From Clostridia bacterium (GTDB taxonomy: Bacteria > Bacillota_A > Clostridia > Oscillospirales > CAG-272), in contig JAFTUD010000003.1 of NCBI GenBank assembly GCA_017466455.1, positions 1-40,612 on the forward strand: a stretch of DNA of 40,612 nucleotides. Direction: 5' to 3'. Each line of letters begins with the position of its first letter. Positions within the stretch are counted from its first letter, which is position 1. Both the position numbers and the translations under genes were made by a program. Below are positions 16,129-24,818 of this stretch, piece after piece. The notes under the pieces were generated by a model that saw only the letters and a program-made list of their open reading frames with translations, was not told the origin of the DNA and made no database searches.

Positions 16129-16157
16129 TTGACAAATAAAGGAATAAATGATAAAAT
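16129..16157 (+). promoter_or_regulatory. Promoter of the OYE-SDR-FAD-TIM-heparinase operon
   Basis: TTGACA (16129-16134), a 17-bp spacer ending in TGA (extended -10), and TAAAAT (16152-16157), 35 bp before the first ATG. Confidence 0.75.
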
Positions 16158-16191
16158 TAAAGTAATATATAACACTTTTGGAGGATTTTAT

Positions 16192-17517
16192 ATGGCTTAT
16201 CAAGTTATACAAAACAAAGATGCTCTACTTAGCGCTTGCAAGGAAAGTGGAACATCATTTCCTTACTCTGATGACATTTCAGTTCTGGGTAAAGAAATAA
16301 AGGTTGGCTCAAAGACTGTTCACAACCGAATTGTATATCAAGCGATGGAGGGCTGTGACGGTACACCTGACGGCGCTCCAGACGAGCTTACTAAAAGAAG
16401 ATATTTGCGCTTTGCAAGAGGCGGTGCGGGAATAATTTGGTTTGAGGCTACCGCTGTTTTGGGTGAGGGTCGTGCTAATCCAAGGCAAATGTATCTCACG
16501 GACAAGACAAAGGATGACTTCAAGCGCATTGTTTGCGATATTAAAGAGGAATGTATGAGGGCAAACGGCTTTGAGCCTATTGTTATTTGCCAGCTCACAC
16601 ACTCGGGTAGATATTCTAAGCCCGAGGGCGCTCCTGCTCCGCTTATCGCCTACAACAATCCTATTTTTGAAAAGGACAATCCTATTGACAAGTCAAGAAT
16701 TGTTACAGATGAGTATCTTGACAGGGTTTGCGAGGCACTTATAAACGGTGCGATTGAGGCGGAAAAATGCGGATTTGACGGTGGCGACATTAAGAGCTGT
16801 CACAGATATTTGCTTAGTGAAATTCTTTCCGCGTACGAGCGCGAGGGCAGATATGGCGGAAGCTTTGAAAACCGTACAAGACTTCTTACAACCGCGGTTA
16901 AGGGCGCAAGACAAGCGACAAGCAAGGACTTTATCATAGCCTCTCGCCTTAATATTTACGACGGCTTTGAGTATCCTTACGGCTTTGGCGTGAAGAAGGG
17001 TGAGGGCATTACTCCCGACCTTACCGAGGCTAAGGCACTTGCTAAGAGGCTTGTGGCAAACGGTCTTGACCTGCTTGACTGCACGATGGGAAATCCGTAT
17101 TTCAATCCACATGTAAACCGTCCGTTTGCTAAGGGCACATACGAGCCACCCGAGCATCCTCTATTCGGTGTTGAGCGTATGCTTAACGGCATTAGTGAGG
17201 TTGCGAGTGAAATTAAGGGCACGCCTGTTATCTCATCGGGAATTTCGTTCCTCGGCGGAGCGAGCGCGAATGTATGCGCAGGCTACATAAACGAGGGTAA
17301 GTTTGATTTTGCGGGCTATGGCCGTGAAACGCTTGCTTATCCCGATTGCGCAAATGCAATTACCTCGGGAGCAAATCTTGACCCGAAGAAGCTTTGCATT
17401 TGCTGTGGAAAATGCACGGAGATTATGAGATGCAAGGGCGGAACGCCAGGCTGTGTAATTCGTGACACAGAGGTTTATATGCCACTTTACAAGAAATTTG
17501 TTTTAGGAAAGGAATAA
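16192..17517 (+). CDS. Old-yellow-enzyme family NADH:flavin oxidoreductase, half-size, with Fe-S cysteine cluster
   Basis: A 441-aa TIM-barrel flavin enzyme related to the N-terminal half of 2,4-dienoyl-CoA reductase. Markers are QLTHSGRYS (residues 134-142), the HRYLLSEILS active-site segment (204-213) and GRYGGSFENRTR (219-230), all typical of the family. Near the end, Cys402, 404, 405, 408, 414 and 421 resemble the cysteines that bind the 4Fe-4S cluster in the long members. The C-terminal FAD/NAD domain of those enzymes (about 640-670 aa) is absent. The ATG at 16192 follows GGAGG. First gene of a five-gene operon; it probably reduces an activated C=C bond, but the substrate is unknown. Electrons might come from the FAD protein two genes on (inference). 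Confidence 0.88.
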   Translation: MAYQVIQNKDALLSACKESGTSFPYSDDISVLGKEIKVGSKTVHNRIVYQAMEGCDGTPDGAPDELTKRRYLRFARGGAGIIWFEATAVLGEGRANPRQMYLTDKTKDDFKRIVCDIKEECMRANGFEPIVICQLTHSGRYSKPEGAPAPLIAYNNPIFEKDNPIDKSRIVTDEYLDRVCEALINGAIEAEKCGFDGGDIKSCHRYLLSEILSAYEREGRYGGSFENRTRLLTTAVKGARQATSKDFIIASRLNIYDGFEYPYGFGVKKGEGITPDLTEAKALAKRLVANGLDLLDCTMGNPYFNPHVNRPFAKGTYEPPEHPLFGVERMLNGISEVASEIKGTPVISSGISFLGGASANVCAGYINEGKFDFAGYGRETLAYPDCANAITSGANLDPKKLCICCGKCTEIMRCKGGTPGCVIRDTEVYMPLYKKFVLGKE

Positions 17518-17522
17518 TAAAG

Positions 17523-18275
17523 ATGAAGGTTGCTTTGATTACAGGCGCTGCGGGCGGAATCGGCTACGCAACTGTTGAAAAATTTAACAAAGAGGGCTAC
17601 GCTATTGTAGCTATGGATATTGTCCCCGAGGAAAAGGTTGCTGACAAGTTTGCTTCATTTGAAAATGCTATATATGTAAGCGGAAATTTGGCAAATCCCG
17701 AGGACAGATTAAAGGCTGTTACAACGGCTATAAACAAATTCGGAGTAATTACTGCGCTTGTAAATGTTGCAGGTGTTGCGCCAAAGGTTAGAAATGACAT
17801 TCTTGAAATGACCGAGGAAAGCTATGACTTCGTTATGGATATTAACCTAAAGGGTACATTCTTCCTTACTCAGCTTGTTGCTAATCAAATGGTTAAGCAA
17901 TTTAAAAACGAGGGCACGCGTTGCTATATTGCGAATGTTTCCTCTTGCTCTGCTTATACATCATCGACAAGCCGTGGCGAGTATTGCATGTCAAAGGCGG
18001 GCGCTACTATGCTAACAAAGCTTTTTGCTGACAGGCTTGCCGAGTACGGAATTACCGTAAACGAGATTTGCCCCGGCATTATCGCCACAGGTATGACCGA
18101 AAAGGTTAAGGAAAAGTACGACAACCTTATTGCGGGCGGTCTTGTTCCGCTTGGAAGATGGGGTACGCCACAGGACTGCGCAGAGGCTCTTTATGCGCTT
18201 TGCTCAGGTGTGCTTGGCTACACTACCGGTCAATCAATTATAGTTGACGGCGGTATGCACATTCAAAGGCTTTAA
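17523..18275 (+). CDS. Short-chain dehydrogenase/reductase (FabG/KduD-like)
   Basis: A 250-aa classical SDR. The cofactor motif TGAAGGIG is at residues 7-14, NVAG at 81-84, and the catalytic residues are Asn108, Ser140/141, Tyr154 and Lys158 (YCMSK). The C-terminal IIVDGGM is also standard. The ATG at 17523 follows AAAGGA, 5 bp after the OYE-like gene's stop, so translation is probably coupled. Classical SDRs of this type include FabG, gluconate and 2-dehydro-3-deoxygluconate dehydrogenases. In a cluster with a lyase-like protein a sugar or uronate substrate is more likely than fatty acid synthesis (inference). Confidence 0.93.
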   Translation: MKVALITGAAGGIGYATVEKFNKEGYAIVAMDIVPEEKVADKFASFENAIYVSGNLANPEDRLKAVTTAINKFGVITALVNVAGVAPKVRNDILEMTEESYDFVMDINLKGTFFLTQLVANQMVKQFKNEGTRCYIANVSSCSAYTSSTSRGEYCMSKAGATMLTKLFADRLAEYGITVNEICPGIIATGMTEKVKEKYDNLIAGGLVPLGRWGTPQDCAEALYALCSGVLGYTTGQSIIVDGGMHIQRL

Positions 18276-18280
18276 GAATA

Positions 18281-18312
18281 AAGCTCCCTTTTCACGAGCG
18301 ATAAGGGAGCTT
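18281..18312 (+). terminator. Hairpin inside the catabolic operon
   Basis: A 10-bp stem AAGCTCCCTT (18281-18290) / AAGGGAGCTT (18303-18312), followed by ATTTAATAATTATTAT. The weak U-tract suggests partial termination or mRNA processing between the SDR and FAD genes rather than a full stop. Confidence 0.6.
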
Positions 18313-18339
18313 ATTTAATAATTATTATACGAGGTTTTT

Positions 18340-20295
18340 ATGAAGGAAGCTATTATTAAAATTGACGGTGTATCGGTAAGAAAAATTACGCTGAATACCG
18401 TTATTATAGGCACAGGTGCTGCCGGATACAATGCTGCGCTACGCCTTTCCGATTATGGCGTTGATGATATTGCTATCGTTTCCGAGGGCATTTATATGGG
18501 TACATCAAGAAACACGGGCTCTGATAAGCAGACATACTACAAGATGAACCTTTGCGCGGATTATCCCGACTCTCCCAAGGCTATGGCGCAGGACCTTTTC
18601 AACGGAAAATGCGTTGACGGTGACATCGCCTATGCTGAGGCATCACTCTCTGTTATGTCATTTTTGCATCTTTGCGAGCTTGGTGTTGAGTTCCCTGTAA
18701 ATCGCTACGGAGAATATGTTGGCTACAAGACCGACCACGACCCAAGGGCGAGGGCAACAAGCGTTGGTCCGCTTACCTCGAAGATGATGACTGAGTGTCT
18801 TGAAAATGCGGTGAACAAGCGCGGAATTAAGGTTTATGACAAGCTTCAGGTAATTGAATTTATTAAAAATGGCGATACATGTATCGGTATTTTGTGTCTT
18901 AACAAGGTTGGGGCGAGTGAGGACGAGCGATTTGTTCTCTTCCTTGCCGAAAATACTGTTTGCGCAACGGGCGGTCCTGCGGGAATTTATTCAAACACTG
19001 TTTACCCTCTCGGACATCACGGCGCGTCGGGCGTTGCGTTTGAGGCAGGTGTTAAGGGTCGCAACCTTACGGAATGGCAATACGGTCTTGCATCAACTGC
19101 GCCAAGGTGGAATGTATCGGGCACTTATATGCAGGTGCTTCCTCGCTTTGTTTCGGTTGATGAGAACGGAAATGAATATGAATTTTTGAACGAGTATTTT
19201 GATGATATCGGTGCTTGCCTTTCTAAGATTTTCAAAAAGGGCTATGAGTGGCCGTTTGACTGCAAAAAGGTGCTAAACGGCTCATCAATTATTGACCTTC
19301 TCGTTTTCCGTGAGAATGTAATGAGAGGCAGACGGGTTTACCTCGATTTCAGAAAAAATCCTTACGGGCTTGATGAGCTTCCTTATGACAGGCTTGACAG
19401 TGAGGCGCGGGAGTATCTTGAAAATGCGCACGCTTGCTTTGGAACTCCGCTTGAAAGACTTCAGTTTATGAATATGCCTGCATATGACTTATATCTTTCC
19501 AAGGGCGTTGACCTTGAAAAGGAGATGCTTGAGATTGCGCTTTGCGCTCAGCACAACAATGGCGGTCTTGACATTGATATGTGGTGGCAGACAAATATTT
19601 CTCACCTATTTGCTTGCGGTGAGGTTGCCGGCTCTCACGGTGTTTACCGTCCGGGCGGAAGTGCGCTTAATGCCGGTCAGGTTGGCTCTACAAGGTGCGC
19701 GCAGTTCATTTCAAGGCATGCGGAAAATGCGCTTGCGACAGATAGTGCGTTTGACTCTGCCTCAAAGGCGGCGGTTTTGAAGCATCTTGACATTACAAGG
19801 AGCATTTTGTCGGATACGGACAATGTTATGGCTCTTACCGACAGGTATCAGCGACTTATGGATGAGGTTGCCGGTCCTATTCGTGATGCGTCACGCTTTG
19901 ATGAGTCGCTTAAGAAGTTTACTAGCGCGTTTGAGGACTTTAAGACTCTTGTTAAGGTTGATGCGCAAAGCAAGCTCTGGCTTGCATACCGTCTTCGTGA
20001 TGCGCTGCTTGGCGAGATGATGTATATCGGTGCTATGAAGGCTTATGCTTTGGCGGGCGGAAAATCCCGTGGCTCGGCAATTTACACATCGGAAAACGGC
20101 ACTGCTCCTGCGGGCATGGAGAATGTTTTCCGCTTTGAGCTTGATGACGGCGCGCTAAATGACAGGATTTTTGAAATTACATACACGGGCAGTGGCTTTG
20201 GCGGTTGCGCACGCCCTGTCAGACCTCTTCCCGAGGGTGGCGGTTTCTTTGAAAATGTATGGCGTGAATACCGCGAAAACAAGAATATTTACTAA
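18340..20295 (+). CDS. FAD-dependent oxidoreductase of the fumarate reductase / succinate dehydrogenase flavoprotein superfamily
   Basis: A 651-aa protein. The FAD-binding GTGAAG is at residues 24-29. The second family signature, ACGEVAGSHGVYRPGGSALN, is at roughly 430-450 and is close to that of fumarate reductase and aprA-type flavoproteins. A helical C-terminal domain follows. No heme, signal peptide or Fe-S motif is seen, so it should be soluble. The ATG at 18340 follows GAGG. Family members transfer electrons to or from C=C or hydroxyl-bearing organic acids. Next to an OYE-like reductase, an SDR and a lyase-like protein it probably oxidises or reduces a carbohydrate-derived intermediate (inference). 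Fourth-gene spacing is 27 bp. Confidence 0.85.
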   Translation: MKEAIIKIDGVSVRKITLNTVIIGTGAAGYNAALRLSDYGVDDIAIVSEGIYMGTSRNTGSDKQTYYKMNLCADYPDSPKAMAQDLFNGKCVDGDIAYAEASLSVMSFLHLCELGVEFPVNRYGEYVGYKTDHDPRARATSVGPLTSKMMTECLENAVNKRGIKVYDKLQVIEFIKNGDTCIGILCLNKVGASEDERFVLFLAENTVCATGGPAGIYSNTVYPLGHHGASGVAFEAGVKGRNLTEWQYGLASTAPRWNVSGTYMQVLPRFVSVDENGNEYEFLNEYFDDIGACLSKIFKKGYEWPFDCKKVLNGSSIIDLLVFRENVMRGRRVYLDFRKNPYGLDELPYDRLDSEAREYLENAHACFGTPLERLQFMNMPAYDLYLSKGVDLEKEMLEIALCAQHNNGGLDIDMWWQTNISHLFACGEVAGSHGVYRPGGSALNAGQVGSTRCAQFISRHAENALATDSAFDSASKAAVLKHLDITRSILSDTDNVMALTDRYQRLMDEVAGPIRDASRFDESLKKFTSAFEDFKTLVKVDAQSKLWLAYRLRDALLGEMMYIGAMKAYALAGGKSRGSAIYTSENGTAPAGMENVFRFELDDGALNDRIFEITYTGSGFGGCARPVRPLPEGGGFFENVWREYRENKNIY

Positions 20296-20322
20296 TTAAG
20301 GAGCGCATTTTGCGAAGGACTT

Positions 20323-21102
20323 ATGAAGCAAGGATTGGTTTCAGTAACTTTTCGTAGTCTTAGTGTCAAGGAGATTATAAGGCTTGCACGGGACAACGGA
20401 CTTGAATATATTGAGTGGGGTGGTCCACCTCATGTGCCGATGGGCAATGTAAAGCTTGCGCGCAGGGTTAAAAGGCTTATGCACGGTGCAGGGCTTAAAT
20501 GCGCGTCCTACGGCTCTTATTACGGCGTTACCTATAACAAGGGCGAGAGCGCGCCCTTGCCATTTAAGAGGGTTTGCAAGACTGCCAAGGCGCTTGGCGC
20601 GAGCATAATCCGCATTTGGGCAGGGTGGCCCGGCTGTGGCGAGATTGATGCTAAGGGCGAGATGCGGGCGGTTGCGCACACTAAGATGATAGCGAATATC
20701 GCAAAAAAATACGGTCTTACTCTTGCGTTTGAGTGCCATTGGGGTACGATTACAGAGGACTACCATCGTTCTATTGAATTCCTTAAAAAAATTGACTGTG
20801 ACAATGTTAAAATTTATTATCAGCCAAACCCGCACAAGAGCGTTGAGTACAATCTTGAGGCGGCAAGGGCTCTGCTACCTTGGGTAACTAATGTGCATGT
20901 ATGCAATCACCATTTTATAAACGGTGAGTTTCACAAGGACTCTCTTGAGGCAGGGCATCTTGAATGGTGTAAATATCTTAGCGTGCTTGAAAACGGTGAG
21001 GACAGGGTTTATTATCTTGAATTTATGCCCGACGGCACGCCTACATCACTTCCTACGGAGTGTCAGTGTCTTAAGCTTTTTGAAAAGGAGATACAAAAAT
21101 GA
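20323..21102 (+). CDS. Sugar phosphate isomerase/epimerase-like TIM barrel protein
   Basis: A 259-aa xylose-isomerase-like TIM barrel (AP endonuclease 2 family). Barrel strands with conserved acidic and His residues are visible: YIEWGGPPH near the N-terminus, RIWAGWPG, LAFECHWG, NVHVCNHHF and YYLEFMPDG near the end. The two Glu and the His residues are candidate metal ligands. The start is the ATG at 20323 with AAGGAC upstream, a weak site; a better AAGGAG at about 20299 has only an out-of-frame TTG after it. It overlaps the next gene by 4 bp (ATGA). Members include epimerases, dehydratases and 3-keto-glycoside-cleaving enzymes, so no specific reaction is claimed. Confidence 0.85.
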   Translation: MKQGLVSVTFRSLSVKEIIRLARDNGLEYIEWGGPPHVPMGNVKLARRVKRLMHGAGLKCASYGSYYGVTYNKGESAPLPFKRVCKTAKALGASIIRIWAGWPGCGEIDAKGEMRAVAHTKMIANIAKKYGLTLAFECHWGTITEDYHRSIEFLKKIDCDNVKIYYQPNPHKSVEYNLEAARALLPWVTNVHVCNHHFINGEFHKDSLEAGHLEWCKYLSVLENGEDRVYYLEFMPDGTPTSLPTECQCLKLFEKEIQK

Positions 21103-22802
21103 ACATTTTAGACAAGAATTATGACCCTACCATATGGACAAGGGCAAGGGAAATTCCCGAATTCAAAGGTGCGCTTGAAGCACTTGAAAAAAGTTACGAG
21201 CAATACTGTGTTGATGATATTTTGCCATCTAAGTTCAGTCATTTTAGACTTTTCCAAGATGTCGGTGACAGAAACACATATCAAAAGGACTTTTTCCGCC
21301 GTCAACACAGGCTATTTACATGTGCGGTGTATTCTCTTATTTATCCCGAAAACGAAAAGGTTTTTGAACTATTGCAAGACACGATTTTTGAAATTTGCGA
21401 TATGTTTGCCTGGGCCCTTCCCGCACACATGGGTCCGCTTGACACGATAAATCAGTTTGAGCTTGACCTTGACTCTTGCACTATGGGTATGGCACTTGCG
21501 CTTATTAAAAAACTCTTTGGAAAAAGGCTTCACCCTCTCATTATAAAGCGAATTGATGATGAAATTGACAGGCGTATTGTTGAGCCGTTTCTTGCTCAAA
21601 GATGGCATTGGGAGTTTAGAGAAAACAACTGGACAACGGTTTGCACAGGTAGTGTCGGCTGTGCGCTTATGCTCAACCGTCCCGATGTTTTTGAACTTGT
21701 AAAAGATAGAATAAATCACGATATGCAAACTTATGTTGACGCATATGGTGATGACGGTGTATGCACCGAGGGTGCGGGTTATTGGGGATACGGTTTTGGA
21801 TACTATATCGCTTATGCCGATATGCTACGCTCTTACTCAAACGGCAAAGATGACCTTTTGGCAGGTAAAAAAATTAAGGGCATTGCAACTTTCTATCAAA
21901 AGATGATTCTTGACAACAATGTTGTTGTTACATTCGGCGACTGCGGTCTTGGTGGCAGAATGACACAAAATGCAGGTCTTGCTTACAAGTTGAAGTCTAT
22001 ATTTGGCGATGTTTACGAATTTCCGCCAAAGGACACACTAACTTATGATGTGCATTACTTTCCATTCTTCCTTGATACATTTATTTGCTATAACGAGGCA
22101 AACAAGGACTCCGAACTTTCAAGGAACTGCGAGTATTTCATGGCTAACCAAGGTTGGTATGTAAAGAGGACTCCATATTACAGTTTTGCTTGTCGTGGTG
22201 GAACAAACGGTGAAAGCCACAACCATAATGATGTTGGCTCGTTCATTTTCGCGAGTGGAGATAAGCAAGTGCTTTGCGACATCGGTGGCCGTCCTTATAC
22301 AAGACAGTATTTTGAAAACGAATACAGATACACATTCCTTGAAACTTCATCAAGAGGTCACAATGCTCCGATAATCAACGGAAAATATCAAGTTAACATT
22401 CCCGAAACACGCTCATATACAACATTCGAAAACGGTGTTGTGAGCATTGATTTCAAGGAACTTTACGGACAAGAGGAACTTAAAAAACTTATTCGTCACT
22501 ACAAGTGCGACGAAGATGGTGTTGATATTGTCGATGAGTTTGAAATCGAGGGTGACGGATCGCTTGTTGAGCGTCTTGTTACCTATTTCGAGCCAAAAAT
22601 CAGTGATGGTGTGGTTGAGATTGATGGTGTTCTAATTAAATTTGACTCAAAGATTGCCAAAGCAACTTATACTATTGATATGCGTGCGCGTGAACTCAAT
22701 GAAGATGGAAGTATCAAGATTGGTGAAGATGTTTACTGTATTGATATTACTCCGTTTGAACTTGGCACTTCGTTTAGTTTCCGTGTTGAAGTTAAAAAAT
22801 AA
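21099..22802 (+). CDS. Heparinase II/III-like polysaccharide lyase family protein, no signal peptide
   Basis: A 567-aa protein with an alpha-helical N-terminal toroid (about 1-330) and a beta-sandwich C-terminal half, the plan of the heparinase II/III, alginate and oligo-alginate lyase families. Candidate active-site elements are NNW (176-178), the Tyr-rich GYWGYGFGYY (227-236) and GESHNHNDVG (371-380), whose HNHxD is the best-known family motif. There is no signal peptide, so it should act inside the cell on imported oligosaccharides. Its start overlaps the TIM-barrel gene's stop by 4 bp, implying translational coupling. It is the last gene of the operon. Substrate (uronate-containing oligosaccharide or another glycoside) is inferred only. 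Confidence 0.87.
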   Translation: MNILDKNYDPTIWTRAREIPEFKGALEALEKSYEQYCVDDILPSKFSHFRLFQDVGDRNTYQKDFFRRQHRLFTCAVYSLIYPENEKVFELLQDTIFEICDMFAWALPAHMGPLDTINQFELDLDSCTMGMALALIKKLFGKRLHPLIIKRIDDEIDRRIVEPFLAQRWHWEFRENNWTTVCTGSVGCALMLNRPDVFELVKDRINHDMQTYVDAYGDDGVCTEGAGYWGYGFGYYIAYADMLRSYSNGKDDLLAGKKIKGIATFYQKMILDNNVVVTFGDCGLGGRMTQNAGLAYKLKSIFGDVYEFPPKDTLTYDVHYFPFFLDTFICYNEANKDSELSRNCEYFMANQGWYVKRTPYYSFACRGGTNGESHNHNDVGSFIFASGDKQVLCDIGGRPYTRQYFENEYRYTFLETSSRGHNAPIINGKYQVNIPETRSYTTFENGVVSIDFKELYGQEELKKLIRHYKCDEDGVDIVDEFEIEGDGSLVERLVTYFEPKISDGVVEIDGVLIKFDSKIAKATYTIDMRARELNEDGSIKIGEDVYCIDITPFELGTSFSFRVEVKK

Positions 22803-22836
22803 GTTTAATTTTAAAACTTGCAAAATTTATTAAACA

Positions 22837-22868
22837 AAAATCACCGCTTTTTATTAAGCGGTGATTTT
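22837..22868. terminator. Bidirectional terminator between convergent genes
   Basis: A perfect 13-bp stem AAAATCACCGCTT (22837-22849) / AAGCGGTGATTTT (22856-22868). It has T-rich flanks on both strands and serves both the operon ending at 22802 and the minus gene ending at 22875. Confidence 0.9.
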
Positions 22869-22874
22869 ATTTTA

Positions 22875-24659
22875 TTATGATTTTTTTACAAACGCATCAA
22901 GACTTTCCTTATTACCTACAAAGCTTGGATTTACAACTGTTGAAATTTTAACTGTGTAAAGACCGTTTACCTGTGAGCACATAGGGGAGGCAACCGGAGC
23001 TTGCTCGGTGCTTATGTATTCCTTTTGCATTACTTGAATTTTGCTTGTATCTGTTCCCTCATAGGCGTAGCCTGCGAACACAAGCTCAAGTCCTGCATGA
23101 GTTTCATTGAAGCCGTTTACCAAGAGATTGCAGTTTGTATACTCGGTTGTCATATTAACCTGAAGTGCGCCCTTTGTTGCGTTTATTTTGCCGTCAACGA
23201 AGGTTTCGCCATTCAAATATTGAGGATTGAATACGACAATGCCGAAGGTGATTTTGGTGTTATTTAAGGTTTCGTAGGTTACAAGGGCATCCTTATTGAT
23301 TTGGAAGCCTGTGCCGAAGCCTGTGTCGTCCGAGCTCTTTGTGTATCCCTGCGCAACGAACAATGGCAAAGCATCCTCTTCATTATCTACTGCATTACAG
23401 TTTTCGCATTTTACCATTTGCTTTCCAACCGATGCAAAGCCGTTATCGTATTTTACGGAAACTGCATATGTCTTATGGCTATCGTATTGCTTGGGATATA
23501 CAACTGCCTCATTACACATTTCGCAAAGAACATCCCTTGTGCAATCGGTGAGCTTTGATGAGTGAGGAACAGGAGGATTTTGTGTTGCATAATCCTCATC
23601 AACTGTGATTGTTGTGCTTCCTCCCTTAGGAGTTGTATATACAGTCATTGAGCCTGCCGAGGAGCAGGTTGCGGTATTTATAATTCTTACAACCGCTTTT
23701 CCTGCATTATCGCCACTCATAGTCATGGTTGAATTTTCTTTGAAGGTGCAGTTGATAAAGTCGTAGTGAATTCTTCCTGTTGCTATTTTGAACGATGTGG
23801 ATGTTGTGAAAATAGCATTTTCTATTTTAAACGCATTTTCATTTTGCATATAGAGTGACAGATTTGAGTCAAATGTAGGGGCGTAGGCTTCAAATCTTAC
23901 GTTTCTTATATACGAGCCGGGACCAACGGAGAAAATGGAGTCTGTGCCACCTTGTTGACCGAGTCCGTAAACAACGCTATCCTCTAATATCATTTTGCAC
24001 TCTGCCAAACTTCCACCGTTATCTCGCATACCGATAGCGGTATATTTATTGCCTCCGGACTTAATTATACAGCCGTTGAATTTTCCGTTATGAACTCTTG
24101 CCTGGTCCTGACCATCCGAGAGAAATACAATAGCCCATTCATCTGAATTGTATTGATTGATATACATATTATTTAGCACAATCGAGCCTGTGTAAACAAC
24201 GATTGCAGGTCCGTTTGAAGCAAAGTCGGGAGATTTAACGCCACTTTCCTTATTTGGATTTACAATTACTCCGTTAGATGCTGTTATTGTTTTATCGGTG
24301 GGCGCGTTATAATTCTTATAATCAACATCAGTGGTATTTCCGTTCATTATAAGCTTAGCACCGCCCGACATTAGCTTAAAGCCGTAGACCGTTCCTGCGC
24401 CGCCACTACCGACATCGGCATAAATCAAATATCCGTTTGTATTTATTGTAATGGTAATATTCTTATTTATTACAATGCCCGAGCCTTTGGGTATAAAAAC
24501 ATCCGATTTCAAATCAAATACAAGTTCATCTCCTACTTGTGCGTTTTCTATATCGGATTTAATCTCATCAAGAGAAGTAACCTCTTTTGCGGAACACACA
24601 ATAGTTAAGATACTTATAAAAATGACCATCATTAAAACTGTTATTAATGCTTTTTTCAT
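22875..24659 (-). CDS. Secreted beta-helix-like protein with shared C-terminal module
   Basis: A 594-aa exported protein. The signal peptide spans about residues 1-24 (MKKALITV, hydrophobic core, VCSA). Residues 45-340 read as short alternating beta segments rich in N, G, T and I (GIVINKNITITINTNGY, VLNNMYI), as in right-handed parallel beta-helix proteins of the pectate-lyase type. No catalytic residues could be assigned. A Cys-rich CTRDVLCEMC follows at 373-382. From about 397 to 577 lies a module also found in the proteins at 37818 and 40258: CENC...VDNE, FGIVVFNP, then GALQVNMT...GYAYEG. The ATG at 24659 has GGAG upstream. Probably surface-exposed; function unknown. Confidence 0.8.
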   Translation of the reverse strand: MKKALITVLMMVIFISILTIVCSAKEVTSLDEIKSDIENAQVGDELVFDLKSDVFIPKGSGIVINKNITITINTNGYLIYADVGSGGAGTVYGFKLMSGGAKLIMNGNTTDVDYKNYNAPTDKTITASNGVIVNPNKESGVKSPDFASNGPAIVVYTGSIVLNNMYINQYNSDEWAIVFLSDGQDQARVHNGKFNGCIIKSGGNKYTAIGMRDNGGSLAECKMILEDSVVYGLGQQGGTDSIFSVGPGSYIRNVRFEAYAPTFDSNLSLYMQNENAFKIENAIFTTSTSFKIATGRIHYDFINCTFKENSTMTMSGDNAGKAVVRIINTATCSSAGSMTVYTTPKGGSTTITVDEDYATQNPPVPHSSKLTDCTRDVLCEMCNEAVVYPKQYDSHKTYAVSVKYDNGFASVGKQMVKCENCNAVDNEEDALPLFVAQGYTKSSDDTGFGTGFQINKDALVTYETLNNTKITFGIVVFNPQYLNGETFVDGKINATKGALQVNMTTEYTNCNLLVNGFNETHAGLELVFAGYAYEGTDTSKIQVMQKEYISTEQAPVASPMCSQVNGLYTVKISTVVNPSFVGNKESLDAFVKKS

Positions 24660-24693
24660 CTTTAAATCTCCATAAATTTATATTATATAAATT

Positions 24694-24722
24694 ATTTTAG
24701 CACAAATTTATAACTTTGTCAA
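24694..24722 (-). promoter_or_regulatory. Promoter of the beta-helix protein gene
   Basis: Minus strand TTGACA (24717-24722), a 17-bp spacer ending in ATTTGTGC, TAAAAT (24694-24699). Confidence 0.75.
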
Positions 24723-24770
24723 TACACGCACCAACAACTGCCATATTTTTGCAATACTAATTTGTATAAA

Positions 24771-24796
24771 AAACACCGCTCGGTTGAGCGGTGTTT
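24771..24796 (-). terminator. Terminator of tpiA
   Basis: An 11-bp stem AAACACCGCTC (24771-24781) / GAGCGGTGTTT (24786-24796) with a GGTT loop and a T-run on the minus strand, 23 bp after the tpiA stop. Confidence 0.85.
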
Positions 24797-24818
24797 TGAT
24801 GTTATTTTGATTTAAGAA

